Assembly (NCBI RefSeq): GCF_001673635.1
Contig: NZ_LZMH01000025.1
Coordinates: forward strand, 1-64,000
Direction of reading: 5' to 3'
Length of the DNA: 64,000 bases
Origin: Mycobacterium asiaticum
GTDB taxonomy: Bacteria; Actinomycetota; Actinomycetes; Mycobacteriales; Mycobacteriaceae
The notes below the pieces were generated by a model, which was not told where the DNA came from, ran no database searches, and saw nothing but the letters and a program-made list of their open reading frames with translations. A program made the position numbers and the translations under genes. Below are positions 23,748 to 30,805 of the stretch, piece after piece. Position 1 is the first letter of the stretch. Every line of letters starts with the position of its first letter.

Positions 23748-24505
23748 GGGTCGCTACCTTCAACATCCTGCACGGCCGCACGGTCGGCAATGGGGTGGAC
23801 CTGGAGAAGTTGCGGGAGTGCGTGCGTCGCCTCGATCCCGATGTGCTGGCCTTGCAAGAAGTCGACTTCGACCAGCCCCGATCCGGGAGGGCGGACCTCA
23901 CCGCCGCGGCGGCCGAGGCGATGAACGCCGTCGAGCACCGGTTCGTAGCGGCCATCGCCGGAACGCCCGGCGCGACATGGATGGCCGCCACCGGCCGGGA
24001 ACAACCCGGCACCGCCGCATACGGAATCGCGCTGCTGTCCCGGTACCCCGCGACCAGCTGGCAGGTCGTGCGGTTCCCGCGCATTCCGGTCCGCTTCCCG
24101 ATGTACCTGCCTGGGCCCAACAAAGTGATGGTCGTCAACGAGGAACCGCGCGCGGCGGTCATCGCTCGGCTGCGGACTCCTTTGGGCGTGATGACCGTGG
24201 CCAATACCCACCTCTCGTTTGTGCCGGGGTGGAACCGTCGGCAACTACGGCGGCTCGTTCGAGACCTGCGCGGCCTACCCGGTCCACGGCTGCTGATGGG
24301 CGATCTCAATCTTCCGCCGTCAGTCGTACACCGCTGGTCGGGGATGCGCCCCCTGGCGTCGGCGACGACGTTTCCCGCGCCCGAGCCCGATCGTCAGCTC
24401 GACCACATTCTCACCGACGACCATGAACTCCGCGCGTCTGCCGCAACCGCGGACCTGATGCCCATTTCCGACCACCGACCGCTCGTGGTGGATCTGCACC
24501 GGTGA
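23744..24505 (+). CDS. endonuclease/exonuclease/phosphatase (EEP) family hydrolase
   Basis: A 253-residue EEP-fold metal-dependent phosphodiesterase. Expected motifs in order: TFNILHG, LALQEVD (metal Glu), NTHLSF (His), LLMGDLNLPP (Asp-Asn), LDHILTDD and SDHRPLVV (Asp-His). The substrate could be nucleic acid, phosphoinositide-like or another phosphodiester. There is no signal peptide, so cytoplasmic. The TTG start at 23744 overlaps the TGA of the preceding gene. Confidence 0.85.
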   Translation: MRVATFNILHGRTVGNGVDLEKLRECVRRLDPDVLALQEVDFDQPRSGRADLTAAAAEAMNAVEHRFVAAIAGTPGATWMAATGREQPGTAAYGIALLSRYPATSWQVVRFPRIPVRFPMYLPGPNKVMVVNEEPRAAVIARLRTPLGVMTVANTHLSFVPGWNRRQLRRLVRDLRGLPGPRLLMGDLNLPPSVVHRWSGMRPLASATTFPAPEPDRQLDHILTDDHELRASAATADLMPISDHRPLVVDLHR

Positions 24506-24506
24506 C

Positions 24507-24677
24507 TCAGCCGTCCTGGCTGCGTGCTTCCGCGCCGGTCTCCCCGGCGTCGAAGTCGTCATCGGAGGCGGTACGCCCGACGTAGTTGCCGTCAGACTCG
24601 CGTCCGGCGCGCGATTTGGACTCGTGGTCCTCGGATTCGACGTCGGACTCGGCCTTTTCGGCGTTGGGGCCACTCAT
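24507..24677 (-). CDS. small hydrophilic hypothetical protein
   Basis: A 56-residue, strongly acidic frame (MSGPNAEKAESDVESEDHES, later DGNYVGRTASDDDFDAGETG). There is no hydrophobic segment; likely disordered. GGAAGG lies 5 nt upstream of ATG 24677, giving good translational support. It is convergent with the EEP gene, one base away. Composition resembles other small stress-induced actinobacterial proteins, but I recognise no family. Confidence 0.6.
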   Translation of the reverse strand: MSGPNAEKAESDVESEDHESKSRAGRESDGNYVGRTASDDDFDAGETGAEARSQDG

Positions 24678-24715
24678 GGATACCTTCCCTGGATCAGGTC
24701 GTCGGGCTGTGTGTG

Positions 24716-25255
24716 TTACGGCAGGCAGCGGTCGGCGGGCAACAGTTCGGCACTCATGTTGCTTTCCATCATTCTCAGCGCCGCCGCACCTAACTCCTCG
24801 TCGATGTGGGCGACCGCGTCGCGCGGAACCACAACGTCGTAGTGGCGGAGGTAACCGTCGAGGGCGCTATAGAGAATGCACTGCTCGGTGACTTGGCCCG
24901 CCAGCACGATGCGTTCCGTCTCGAGCCGGTGCAGCAGGTAGTCCAGCGCGGTCGAGTAGAACACGCTGTGGCGCACCTTGGTGACGACCCTGGCGCCGGG
25001 CTCAGGAACCAAGGGCTTGACCAGCTCGGGCCGCTTGCCTTCCAGGGCGCTGTTGATGATCGCGCGGTGGTCGGCGGTGAAATCGCCGTGGTTGTCGTTG
25101 ACGTAGATGAGATCGACGCCCTCGTGGGATTTCGCTTGGTCGACCAGCCCGACCAGGGGGTCGATGATGCTGGCGACGTTGTCCGCCAACGGTTCTGCGT
25201 CGGGGTGGTCGTAGTCGTTGAACATGTCGATGACCAAGACAGCGGTTTTACTCAC
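24716..25255 (-). CDS. cysteine hydrolase, isochorismatase/nicotinamidase family
   Basis: A 179-residue isochorismatase-fold hydrolase with the catalytic triad visible: Asp10 (VLVIDMFND), Lys93 (VVTKVRHSVFY) and Cys126 (VTEQCILYSA). The substrate could be an amide such as nicotinamide or ureidoacrylate-type compounds. The GTG start at 25255 follows a GGGTA box (25270-25266) by 10 nt. This is the same geometry as the leaderless SigF gene at 255, though the -35 here is poor. Confidence 0.85.
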   Translation of the reverse strand: MSKTAVLVIDMFNDYDHPDAEPLADNVASIIDPLVGLVDQAKSHEGVDLIYVNDNHGDFTADHRAIINSALEGKRPELVKPLVPEPGARVVTKVRHSVFYSTALDYLLHRLETERIVLAGQVTEQCILYSALDGYLRHYDVVVPRDAVAHIDEELGAAALRMMESNMSAELLPADRCLP

Positions 25256-25383
25256 AGACGACTAGTACCCGCTCTGCGGCAACTCAACAGGCCTCAGCCA
25301 AACCCGACGAAAGAGATGTCGTAGCAACTGTAGCTATAGGATATAGTAACCATAATTTGTTATTGCGAGCACCGGGAGCGGGC

Positions 25384-25695
25384 ATGGTTTACATCGGAAC
25401 AGACGTCGTGGCTGCCGGCTCCGCGGTGGCAGACGTTGAGGATGAACGGACGGTCAGCGTGCCGGGCGTGCTGTCCGCGGCTGTGTGGACGGTCGGACTG
25501 ACCATCGGGCTGATGGCGATGGCCACGGGGCACGACCTGCTGGCCGGAGTAGCCCTGGTGCTTGCCATTGCATCGCCCTGGTTCGGCTTGGCTTGGGTTT
25601 CACACAATCAGCGGAACGCTTTTCGACGCCAGCGCAGTGCCGCGCCGGCCACGGCGGTAGCCCCGTACGCGGGCGGTTGGCCGGGCCGCTATTAG
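25384..25695 (+). CDS. small membrane protein of unknown function
   Basis: A 103-residue protein with two predicted membrane helices (around 30-50 and 52-72: VPGVLSAAVWTVGLTIGLMA, then LLAGVALVLAIASPWFGLAW) and a basic, Ala/Pro-rich tail. The family is not recognised. ATG 25384 follows GGGAG. The upstream 120 bases are unusually AT-rich (around 25330-25365, with TAGGAT and TATAGT) and probably contain a housekeeping-type promoter. Confidence 0.6.
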   Translation: MVYIGTDVVAAGSAVADVEDERTVSVPGVLSAAVWTVGLTIGLMAMATGHDLLAGVALVLAIASPWFGLAWVSHNQRNAFRRQRSAAPATAVAPYAGGWPGRY

Positions 25696-25807
25696 CAGAT
25701 GCGTAGATTTTCCCGCGCGCGGGTGTGAGCGGGTTTCGAATTGGGTACTGCCTGTGCCAACGGGCGACCGCCACGGGGTCGCGAGCCCGGTCACAGGAGG
25801 GAATGCC

Positions 25808-26107
25808 ATGCCTATTATCAGCGATTATGACGCACGCCGCGTGACCGAGGCTGACGCAGCCGACGGATCCCCGCTGGGCGAGCTCGGCCCGATGCCGAAG
25901 CTCGCCACGGCCGTCGTCGACGACGACCTCAATGACGCTCCCTTCTTTGAACTTCCGGGCGCGGACCTCTCCGGTGAAGAACTGTCGGTGGTAGTGATCC
26001 CGCAGCGCTCCGACGAGTTCACTTGCTCGAGTTGCTTCTTGGTTCAGCACCGCAACCGGCTGCGGATGTCCAGCGGTGGACGGCAGATCTGCGCGGATTG
26101 CATCTGA
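25808..26107 (+). CDS. DUF4193 family protein
   Basis: A 99-residue acidic protein that ends in a four-cysteine zinc-ribbon-like pair (FTCSSC, then QICADC), the DUF4193 signature conserved in actinobacteria, where it sits near sigma-factor/RNA-polymerase-related genes. Function unknown. ATG 25808 has an excellent AGGAGGG 6 nt upstream; an earlier in-frame start at 25754 would precede that site. Confidence 0.88.
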   Translation: MPIISDYDARRVTEADAADGSPLGELGPMPKLATAVVDDDLNDAPFFELPGADLSGEELSVVVIPQRSDEFTCSSCFLVQHRNRLRMSSGGRQICADCI

Positions 26108-26140
26108 GGTCGTCATTGACCTAGGCGCTGGCACCGTGTT

Positions 26141-27481
26141 GTGTCGACAGTCGTGGCAGCGCCCCTGAGCCCACCGCCGGGCCTACCCGCACCACGCGGG
26201 GTCCGAAGCGCCGCAGCGGCAGCCTACGCAGTGGCATATCTCGTCGGCGGCGAGCGCCGGATGCTGCGGCTGATCCGCCGCTACGGGCCGATCATGACGA
26301 TGCCCATTCTGAGCCTGGGCGACGTCGCGATCGTGTCCGATCCCGCTCTGGCCAAGGAAGTCTTCACTGCGCCGACCGACGTTTTGCTGGGGGGCGAAGG
26401 TGTCGGTCCCGCCGCGGCCATCTACGGCGCCGGATCGATGTTCGTGCAAGAAGAGCCGGAACATCAGCGCCGGCGCCGGCTGCTGGCCCCGCCGTTGCAC
26501 GGTGCCGCGCTCAGCAGCTACGTGCCGATCATCGAAGCGTCCACCCGAGCGGCGATGTGCGACTGGCCGGTGGACCAGCCTTTCGAGATGTTGCACGCGG
26601 CGCGTGCCCTGATGCTCGACGTGATCGTCAAGGTGATCTTCGGCGTCGACGATCCCGACGAAGTGCGCCGCCTGGGGCAACCGTTCGAGCGGCTGCTGAA
26701 TCTTGGTGTCTCCGAGCAATTGACCGTCCGCTACGCCCTGCGCCGGTTGGGCACCCTGCGGGTGTGGCCCAGCCGGGCCCGGGCCAACCGTGAGATCGAC
26801 GACGTCGTCATGCCGTTGATCGCTGCGCGCCGCGGCGATCCGCAGCTGGCCGAGCAACACGACATTCTGGCGCTGCTCATGTGCACGCGGGGGGATGACG
26901 GAAAGTCGCTGTCCGACAGTGAGATTCGGGACGACCTGATCACCTTGATGCTTGCCGGACACGAAACCACCGCTACGGCGCTGGCATGGGCGTTCGACCT
27001 GTTGCTGCATCATCCGGACGCGATGCGACGGGTGCAGGAAGAAGCCCGCGAGGGCGGGGAGGCGTTCACGACGGCGGTGATCGACGAGACACTGCGGGTC
27101 CGTCCGCCGGCACCGTTGACGGCGCGGGTTGCCGCGCAGCCGTATCCCATCGGGGGTTATCTGGTCGACGCCGGAACGCGGATCGTCGTCCACATCATCG
27201 CCATCAACCGCAATCCCGCGGTCTACGATCACCCGAACGAGTTCCGCCCGGAGAGGTTTTTGGGTGTGCGCCCGCAGACGTACGCGTGGGTCCCGTTCGG
27301 GGGCGGCGTCAAAAGGTGTCTGGGCGCAGCGTTTTCGATGCGCGAGCTGATCACGGTGCTGCACGTGCTGGTGCGCGAAGGCGAATTCACCGCCGTCGAC
27401 GCTGTGCCCGAGACGATCGTGCGACGTTCCATCATGCTCGCGCCGAGGCACGGCACCAGGGTCCGTTACCGCCCCCGCTAG
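26141..27481 (+). CDS. cyp137: cytochrome P450, CYP137-like
   Basis: A 446-residue P450. Hallmarks: I-helix AGHETTAT, ExxR as ETLR, and the heme loop FGGGVKRCLG with proximal Cys393. The N-terminal Ala-rich stretch could associate with the membrane. The sequence closely resembles M. tuberculosis CYP137 (Rv3685c) as recalled, and the position next to the cds1/Rv3684 block fits synteny. The physiological substrate is unknown. It begins with GTG 26141; an electron donor is not encoded nearby. Confidence 0.82.
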   Translation: MSTVVAAPLSPPPGLPAPRGVRSAAAAAYAVAYLVGGERRMLRLIRRYGPIMTMPILSLGDVAIVSDPALAKEVFTAPTDVLLGGEGVGPAAAIYGAGSMFVQEEPEHQRRRRLLAPPLHGAALSSYVPIIEASTRAAMCDWPVDQPFEMLHAARALMLDVIVKVIFGVDDPDEVRRLGQPFERLLNLGVSEQLTVRYALRRLGTLRVWPSRARANREIDDVVMPLIAARRGDPQLAEQHDILALLMCTRGDDGKSLSDSEIRDDLITLMLAGHETTATALAWAFDLLLHHPDAMRRVQEEAREGGEAFTTAVIDETLRVRPPAPLTARVAAQPYPIGGYLVDAGTRIVVHIIAINRNPAVYDHPNEFRPERFLGVRPQTYAWVPFGGGVKRCLGAAFSMRELITVLHVLVREGEFTAVDAVPETIVRRSIMLAPRHGTRVRYRPR

Positions 27482-27582
27482 GGTTACCGAACTGTTGTTT
27501 TGCATTGTGATTGGACCCCCCCATAGCTGGGTAATCCACGGGTGGATCGCTATTACACAGCGTTCAACAGAAGGGGCGCGAC

Positions 27583-27738
27583 ATGATTATTCTGGGGATC
27601 ATCCTGTTGCTCGTCGGCTATTTCACCGGGATTAGCATCCTTTACACGATTGGCGGCATCCTCGTGCTCGTCGGTGTCGTGTTGTGGATCCTGGGAGCCG
27701 TTGGGCGCCCGGTGGGTGGCCGAAGGGTCTGGTTTTAG
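27583..27738 (+). CDS. small membrane protein, DUF6131 family
   Basis: A 51-residue, almost entirely hydrophobic protein (MIILGIILLLVGYFTGISIL, then a second helix ending VLWILGAVG) with a basic C-terminus (GRPVGGRRVWF). Two transmembrane helices; this matches DUF6131, a family of tiny actinobacterial membrane proteins of unknown function. AAGGGG lies 8 nt upstream of ATG 27583. A 14-nt near-palindrome (ATCCAC-GG-GTGGAT, 27534-27547) lies just upstream. Confidence 0.78.
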   Translation: MIILGIILLLVGYFTGISILYTIGGILVLVGVVLWILGAVGRPVGGRRVWF

Positions 27739-27751
27739 CTGCACTGGACGT

Positions 27752-27802
27752 CCAGTATCCAGTTGCCGTGACAACGGGGTCGATGCGGCAACTGGATACT
27801 GG
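27752..27802. repeat. perfect 16-bp inverted repeat (long hairpin)
   Basis: Left arm CCAGTATCCAGTTGCC (27752-27767) and right arm GGCAACTGGATACTGG (27787-27802) are perfectly complementary around a 19-nt loop. It lies 13 nt after the DUF6131 stop and about 80 nt before the peroxidase cassette. It may be a terminator, an operator or a mobile palindrome; there is no U-tract. Confidence 0.85.
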
Positions 27803-27879
27803 CATGTTCGGCGATCGCTAGGTGATGCGCTCTCCTAGTGCTATTTTGGGCGCCTATCGGTACTAGGGAAGAGGCCGAC

Positions 27880-28434
27880 ATGGCGAACGCCCGTTGGGAC
27901 CAACCTGCCGCACTCGCCCTTCCCAAGGGTGGGTATTTCGTGGCCGAGCGGGGCCGGTACGGTCCAACGTTCCCCCGAACGCCGGCCTGCTACGGATTCT
28001 CCATCATCGCGAAAGTCAAAGAGGGACGCGAGGACGCCATCCGGCGGCACGGCAAAACCATCGAAGAAGCGATCACTGCCAACCCCGGATTTCTTGCGCC
28101 GCTGCGGCTGCATTACCTGCGCTGGCTGCTTTTCGACGTGGGCGGCGGTTTGCATTTCCAGTATCAAGGAATCTTCGACACCGATTTCGACAAATACACC
28201 GAAGACGCTGTCATGCTGTTCGGCCAATCGGGCATCAACACCGTCTTCACCAACCTCGAAGGATTTCCCGAGGACTGGAAGGAAAACCCGGAATCCTTTG
28301 TGCAATTCGTGCGCGAGCACCACTTCCCCAGCTTCTTGGAGTACGGCGAGTATCCGTATGTCACCGCCGACGAGATCAAGAAGGCGCTACGTCTCAAGGA
28401 CGCCTTCTCCACCATGCTCGACCAGATGCAGTGA
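27880..28434 (+). CDS. DyP-associated predicted alpha/beta-barrel protein, unknown function
   Basis: A 184-residue soluble protein. The body (CYGFSIIAKVKEGREDAIRR through HFQYQGIFDTDFDKYTEDAV) alternates strands and helices like a dimeric ferredoxin-fold (dimeric alpha/beta barrel) domain, the same fold class as DyP peroxidases. No catalytic motif is recognised. ATG 27880 follows GGGAAGAGG. It is first in a tight same-strand cassette with the DyP peroxidase (22 bases downstream) and the 335-residue protein. A partner or substrate-binding role is inferred from fold and context only. Confidence 0.6.
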   Translation: MANARWDQPAALALPKGGYFVAERGRYGPTFPRTPACYGFSIIAKVKEGREDAIRRHGKTIEEAITANPGFLAPLRLHYLRWLLFDVGGGLHFQYQGIFDTDFDKYTEDAVMLFGQSGINTVFTNLEGFPEDWKENPESFVQFVREHHFPSFLEYGEYPYVTADEIKKALRLKDAFSTMLDQMQ

Positions 28435-28456
28435 GGTACGCCGGAGGAGAGCGGAC

Positions 28457-29773
28457 ATGCTGGAACTGGACGACATTCAGCACATACTGCTAACCCGCAC
28501 GCCGGCGCTGACCGGGCGGTACGAGTTCCTCACCTTCGACGACCCGAGTTCAGGACGGGCGTGGTTGACCGAACTGCTCGACGTCGTTCAATCGGCGGCT
28601 GACGTGCGGGCCACCGTGGACAACTCGCAACGATGGGTAACCCTCGCGTTCACCTGGACCGGGCTGCGGGCGCTCGGGGTTGAGCAGGATGCACTCGACA
28701 CCTTCCCTGATGCGTTCCGTGAGGGCATGGCGGCGCGAGCCGACATCCTCGGCGACACGGGCGCCAACCATCCCCGCCACTGGGTCGGCGGACTGGCCGG
28801 TGCGGATCTGCACGCGATCGCCATTCTCTTCGCCCGCGACGACGCCGAGTCGCGACGCTGCATCGATGAACACGACGCCCTGCTCGGCCGATGCTCCGGG
28901 GTCCGTTCGCTGTCACACCTGGAACTCAACGCCACACCGCCGTTCGACTACGCCCACGACCATTTCGGGTTCCGCGACCGCCTCTCTCAGCCAGTGATCA
29001 AGGGCTCGGGTGAGGAGCCGACTCCCGGATCCGGCGGCCCCCTGGAACCGGGTGAGTTCATCCTGGGCTATCCAGACGAAGAGGGTCTCGTCAATCTCCC
29101 TGAGCCGCAGACCTTGTCGCGTAACGGCAGCTTCATGGCCTACCGCAGACTGCAGGAGCACGTCGGATTGTTCCGGGAATACCTCGGAGCCAATGCCGCG
29201 ACACCCGAGGATCAGGAACTGCTGGCGGCGAAGTTCATGGGCCGGTGGCGCAGCGGTGCTCCGCTGGTGCTCGCCCCCACCCATGACGATCCGGTGCTGG
29301 GCTCAGACCCGATGCGCAACAACAATTTTGATTACGGGAGGATGGACCCCTTCGGATACGCCTGCCCGCTCGGTGCGCACGCTCGCCGTCTCAATCCGCG
29401 CGACACCGCGCACAACATGAACCGCCGGCGGATGATTCGCCGCGGCGCCACTTACGGGCCGGACCTCCCCGACGGCGCACCCGACGATGGGGTGGACCGG
29501 GGAATCGCGGCCTTCATCATCTGCGCAAACCTGGTGCGGCAGTTTGAGTTCGCGCAGAACGTGTGGATCAACGACAAGACGTTCCACGAGCTCGGCAACG
29601 AACACGATCCGATTTGCGGGACACAGGACGGCACGCTGGATTTCACGGTGCCCAAGCGCCCGATCCGTAAGGTACACAAAGGACTTCCGGCGTTCACCAC
29701 CTTGCGCGGCGGTGCCTATTTCTTCCTGCCGGGACTCAACGCCCTGCGCTATCTCGCCGAACTCGCCGGATAG
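28457..29773 (+). CDS. DyP-type heme peroxidase
   Basis: A 438-residue dye-decolorising peroxidase family protein. Proximal heme ligand His308 (LGAHARRLNPRD), distal Arg near 329 (MIRRGATYGP) and distal Asp174 in GFRDRLSQP are visible. The canonical GxxDG reads GFRDR, so the last Gly is Arg, which may alter the distal pocket. There is no Tat or Sec signal, so cytoplasmic or encapsulated; no encapsulin gene is nearby. ATG 28457 has GGAGGAG 7 nt upstream; longer in-frame starts shadow the preceding gene. Confidence 0.87.
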   Translation: MLELDDIQHILLTRTPALTGRYEFLTFDDPSSGRAWLTELLDVVQSAADVRATVDNSQRWVTLAFTWTGLRALGVEQDALDTFPDAFREGMAARADILGDTGANHPRHWVGGLAGADLHAIAILFARDDAESRRCIDEHDALLGRCSGVRSLSHLELNATPPFDYAHDHFGFRDRLSQPVIKGSGEEPTPGSGGPLEPGEFILGYPDEEGLVNLPEPQTLSRNGSFMAYRRLQEHVGLFREYLGANAATPEDQELLAAKFMGRWRSGAPLVLAPTHDDPVLGSDPMRNNNFDYGRMDPFGYACPLGAHARRLNPRDTAHNMNRRRMIRRGATYGPDLPDGAPDDGVDRGIAAFIICANLVRQFEFAQNVWINDKTFHELGNEHDPICGTQDGTLDFTVPKRPIRKVHKGLPAFTTLRGGAYFFLPGLNALRYLAELAG

Positions 29774-29784
29774 GGGGTCGCAGC

Positions 29785-30792
29785 ATGGCCCGACCCGCAC
29801 GCACCTATAACCAAACTCACGTGCCGAGGGCACGCGACTGGCATCGGCGCGTCAGCATCTACTGGACCTGGAGCTATCCCTGGGAAGCCCAACGTGACCC
29901 GGCGGCAATGGAGAACCGGTTCTCCACCATCACCGAAGTCCGGAATGTCGCGTGGCCGGCCTACGAAACTGCGGAGTACGACGCGGCGAATTTCCTGCAA
30001 GGGGTCGCCGGCACCCTCGAACTGTTCCACCGCTCGACGCTGGACTTCCAGCAGTTGGTCGGCGAGATCACCGGGCACCCGGTGGCGGTTTTTCAGCGTG
30101 TCGACCAGGCGGGATATCGGCTACCCATCGATGACCGGATACTGGCCGACACTGACACACTCATGGTGTTCGGACTCGATCACCTCGCGTCCGCGCAGAG
30201 CGCCGACTCCGCTGAAGTCGAGGCCATCAAGCACTGGCTGAAACGGGACGGCACCTGCCTCGTGCTGGCGCCTCATCATGACGTCGGTTTCACCGACGAC
30301 CTGGCCCAGCGGCAGGTGGAATACGAACATCACGGCGACCCCCTGGTGCCCCGCCAACAACGATTCACCGCGTACACGCGATCGTTGATGGCGGCGCTAG
30401 GCGTACCGGTGCACAACACTTGGGGATTACGACCCGCGCTGATCGATGGGACTCGAGAAATCGTGCCGTTGAACGGGTTTCGTGATCTCGACGAGCTGGG
30501 TTTGTTACGGGACGTGACGACGCTGAATTTCCATCAGCACTTGCCGCATTACGAGTTGACCCAGCCAGAGGATGCCTCGGTGCGAGTGCTGGGCCGGCAG
30601 CAGATCGACCCGGTGCGACCGCACCCCTTTACCGCAGCGGGCAACACCGAGTTCAATGCCCTGATCTGGCTACCGCCCGAGGGGACACGGGCCGGCGACA
30701 TCGTGCTGATCGACTCCACCCACTTCACCACGCTGTTCGGCGGCACCGAAAGCCTGCGCAACCTGTGGCGAAACTTCGCCACCATGCGGTAG
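29785..30792 (+). CDS. DyP-cassette protein of unknown function, possible class-I amidotransferase-like fold
   Basis: A 335-residue protein I cannot assign. Residues 115-170 (DTDTLMVFGLDHLASAQSAD, then EAIKHWLKRDGTCLVLAPHH) look like the central strands of a class I glutamine-amidotransferase/DUF4350-type Rossmann fold, but no nucleophilic Cys elbow is seen. The N-terminus (DWHRRVSIYWTWSYPWEAQR) is aromatic-rich. ATG 29785 lies 11 bases after the peroxidase stop with GGGGG as ribosome binding site, so it belongs to the same operon. It ends 13 bases before the convergent PE_PGRS gene. Confidence 0.6.
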   Translation: MARPARTYNQTHVPRARDWHRRVSIYWTWSYPWEAQRDPAAMENRFSTITEVRNVAWPAYETAEYDAANFLQGVAGTLELFHRSTLDFQQLVGEITGHPVAVFQRVDQAGYRLPIDDRILADTDTLMVFGLDHLASAQSADSAEVEAIKHWLKRDGTCLVLAPHHDVGFTDDLAQRQVEYEHHGDPLVPRQQRFTAYTRSLMAALGVPVHNTWGLRPALIDGTREIVPLNGFRDLDELGLLRDVTTLNFHQHLPHYELTQPEDASVRVLGRQQIDPVRPHPFTAAGNTEFNALIWLPPEGTRAGDIVLIDSTHFTTLFGGTESLRNLWRNFATMR

Positions 30793-30805
30793 CGCGTATT
30801 GGGCG

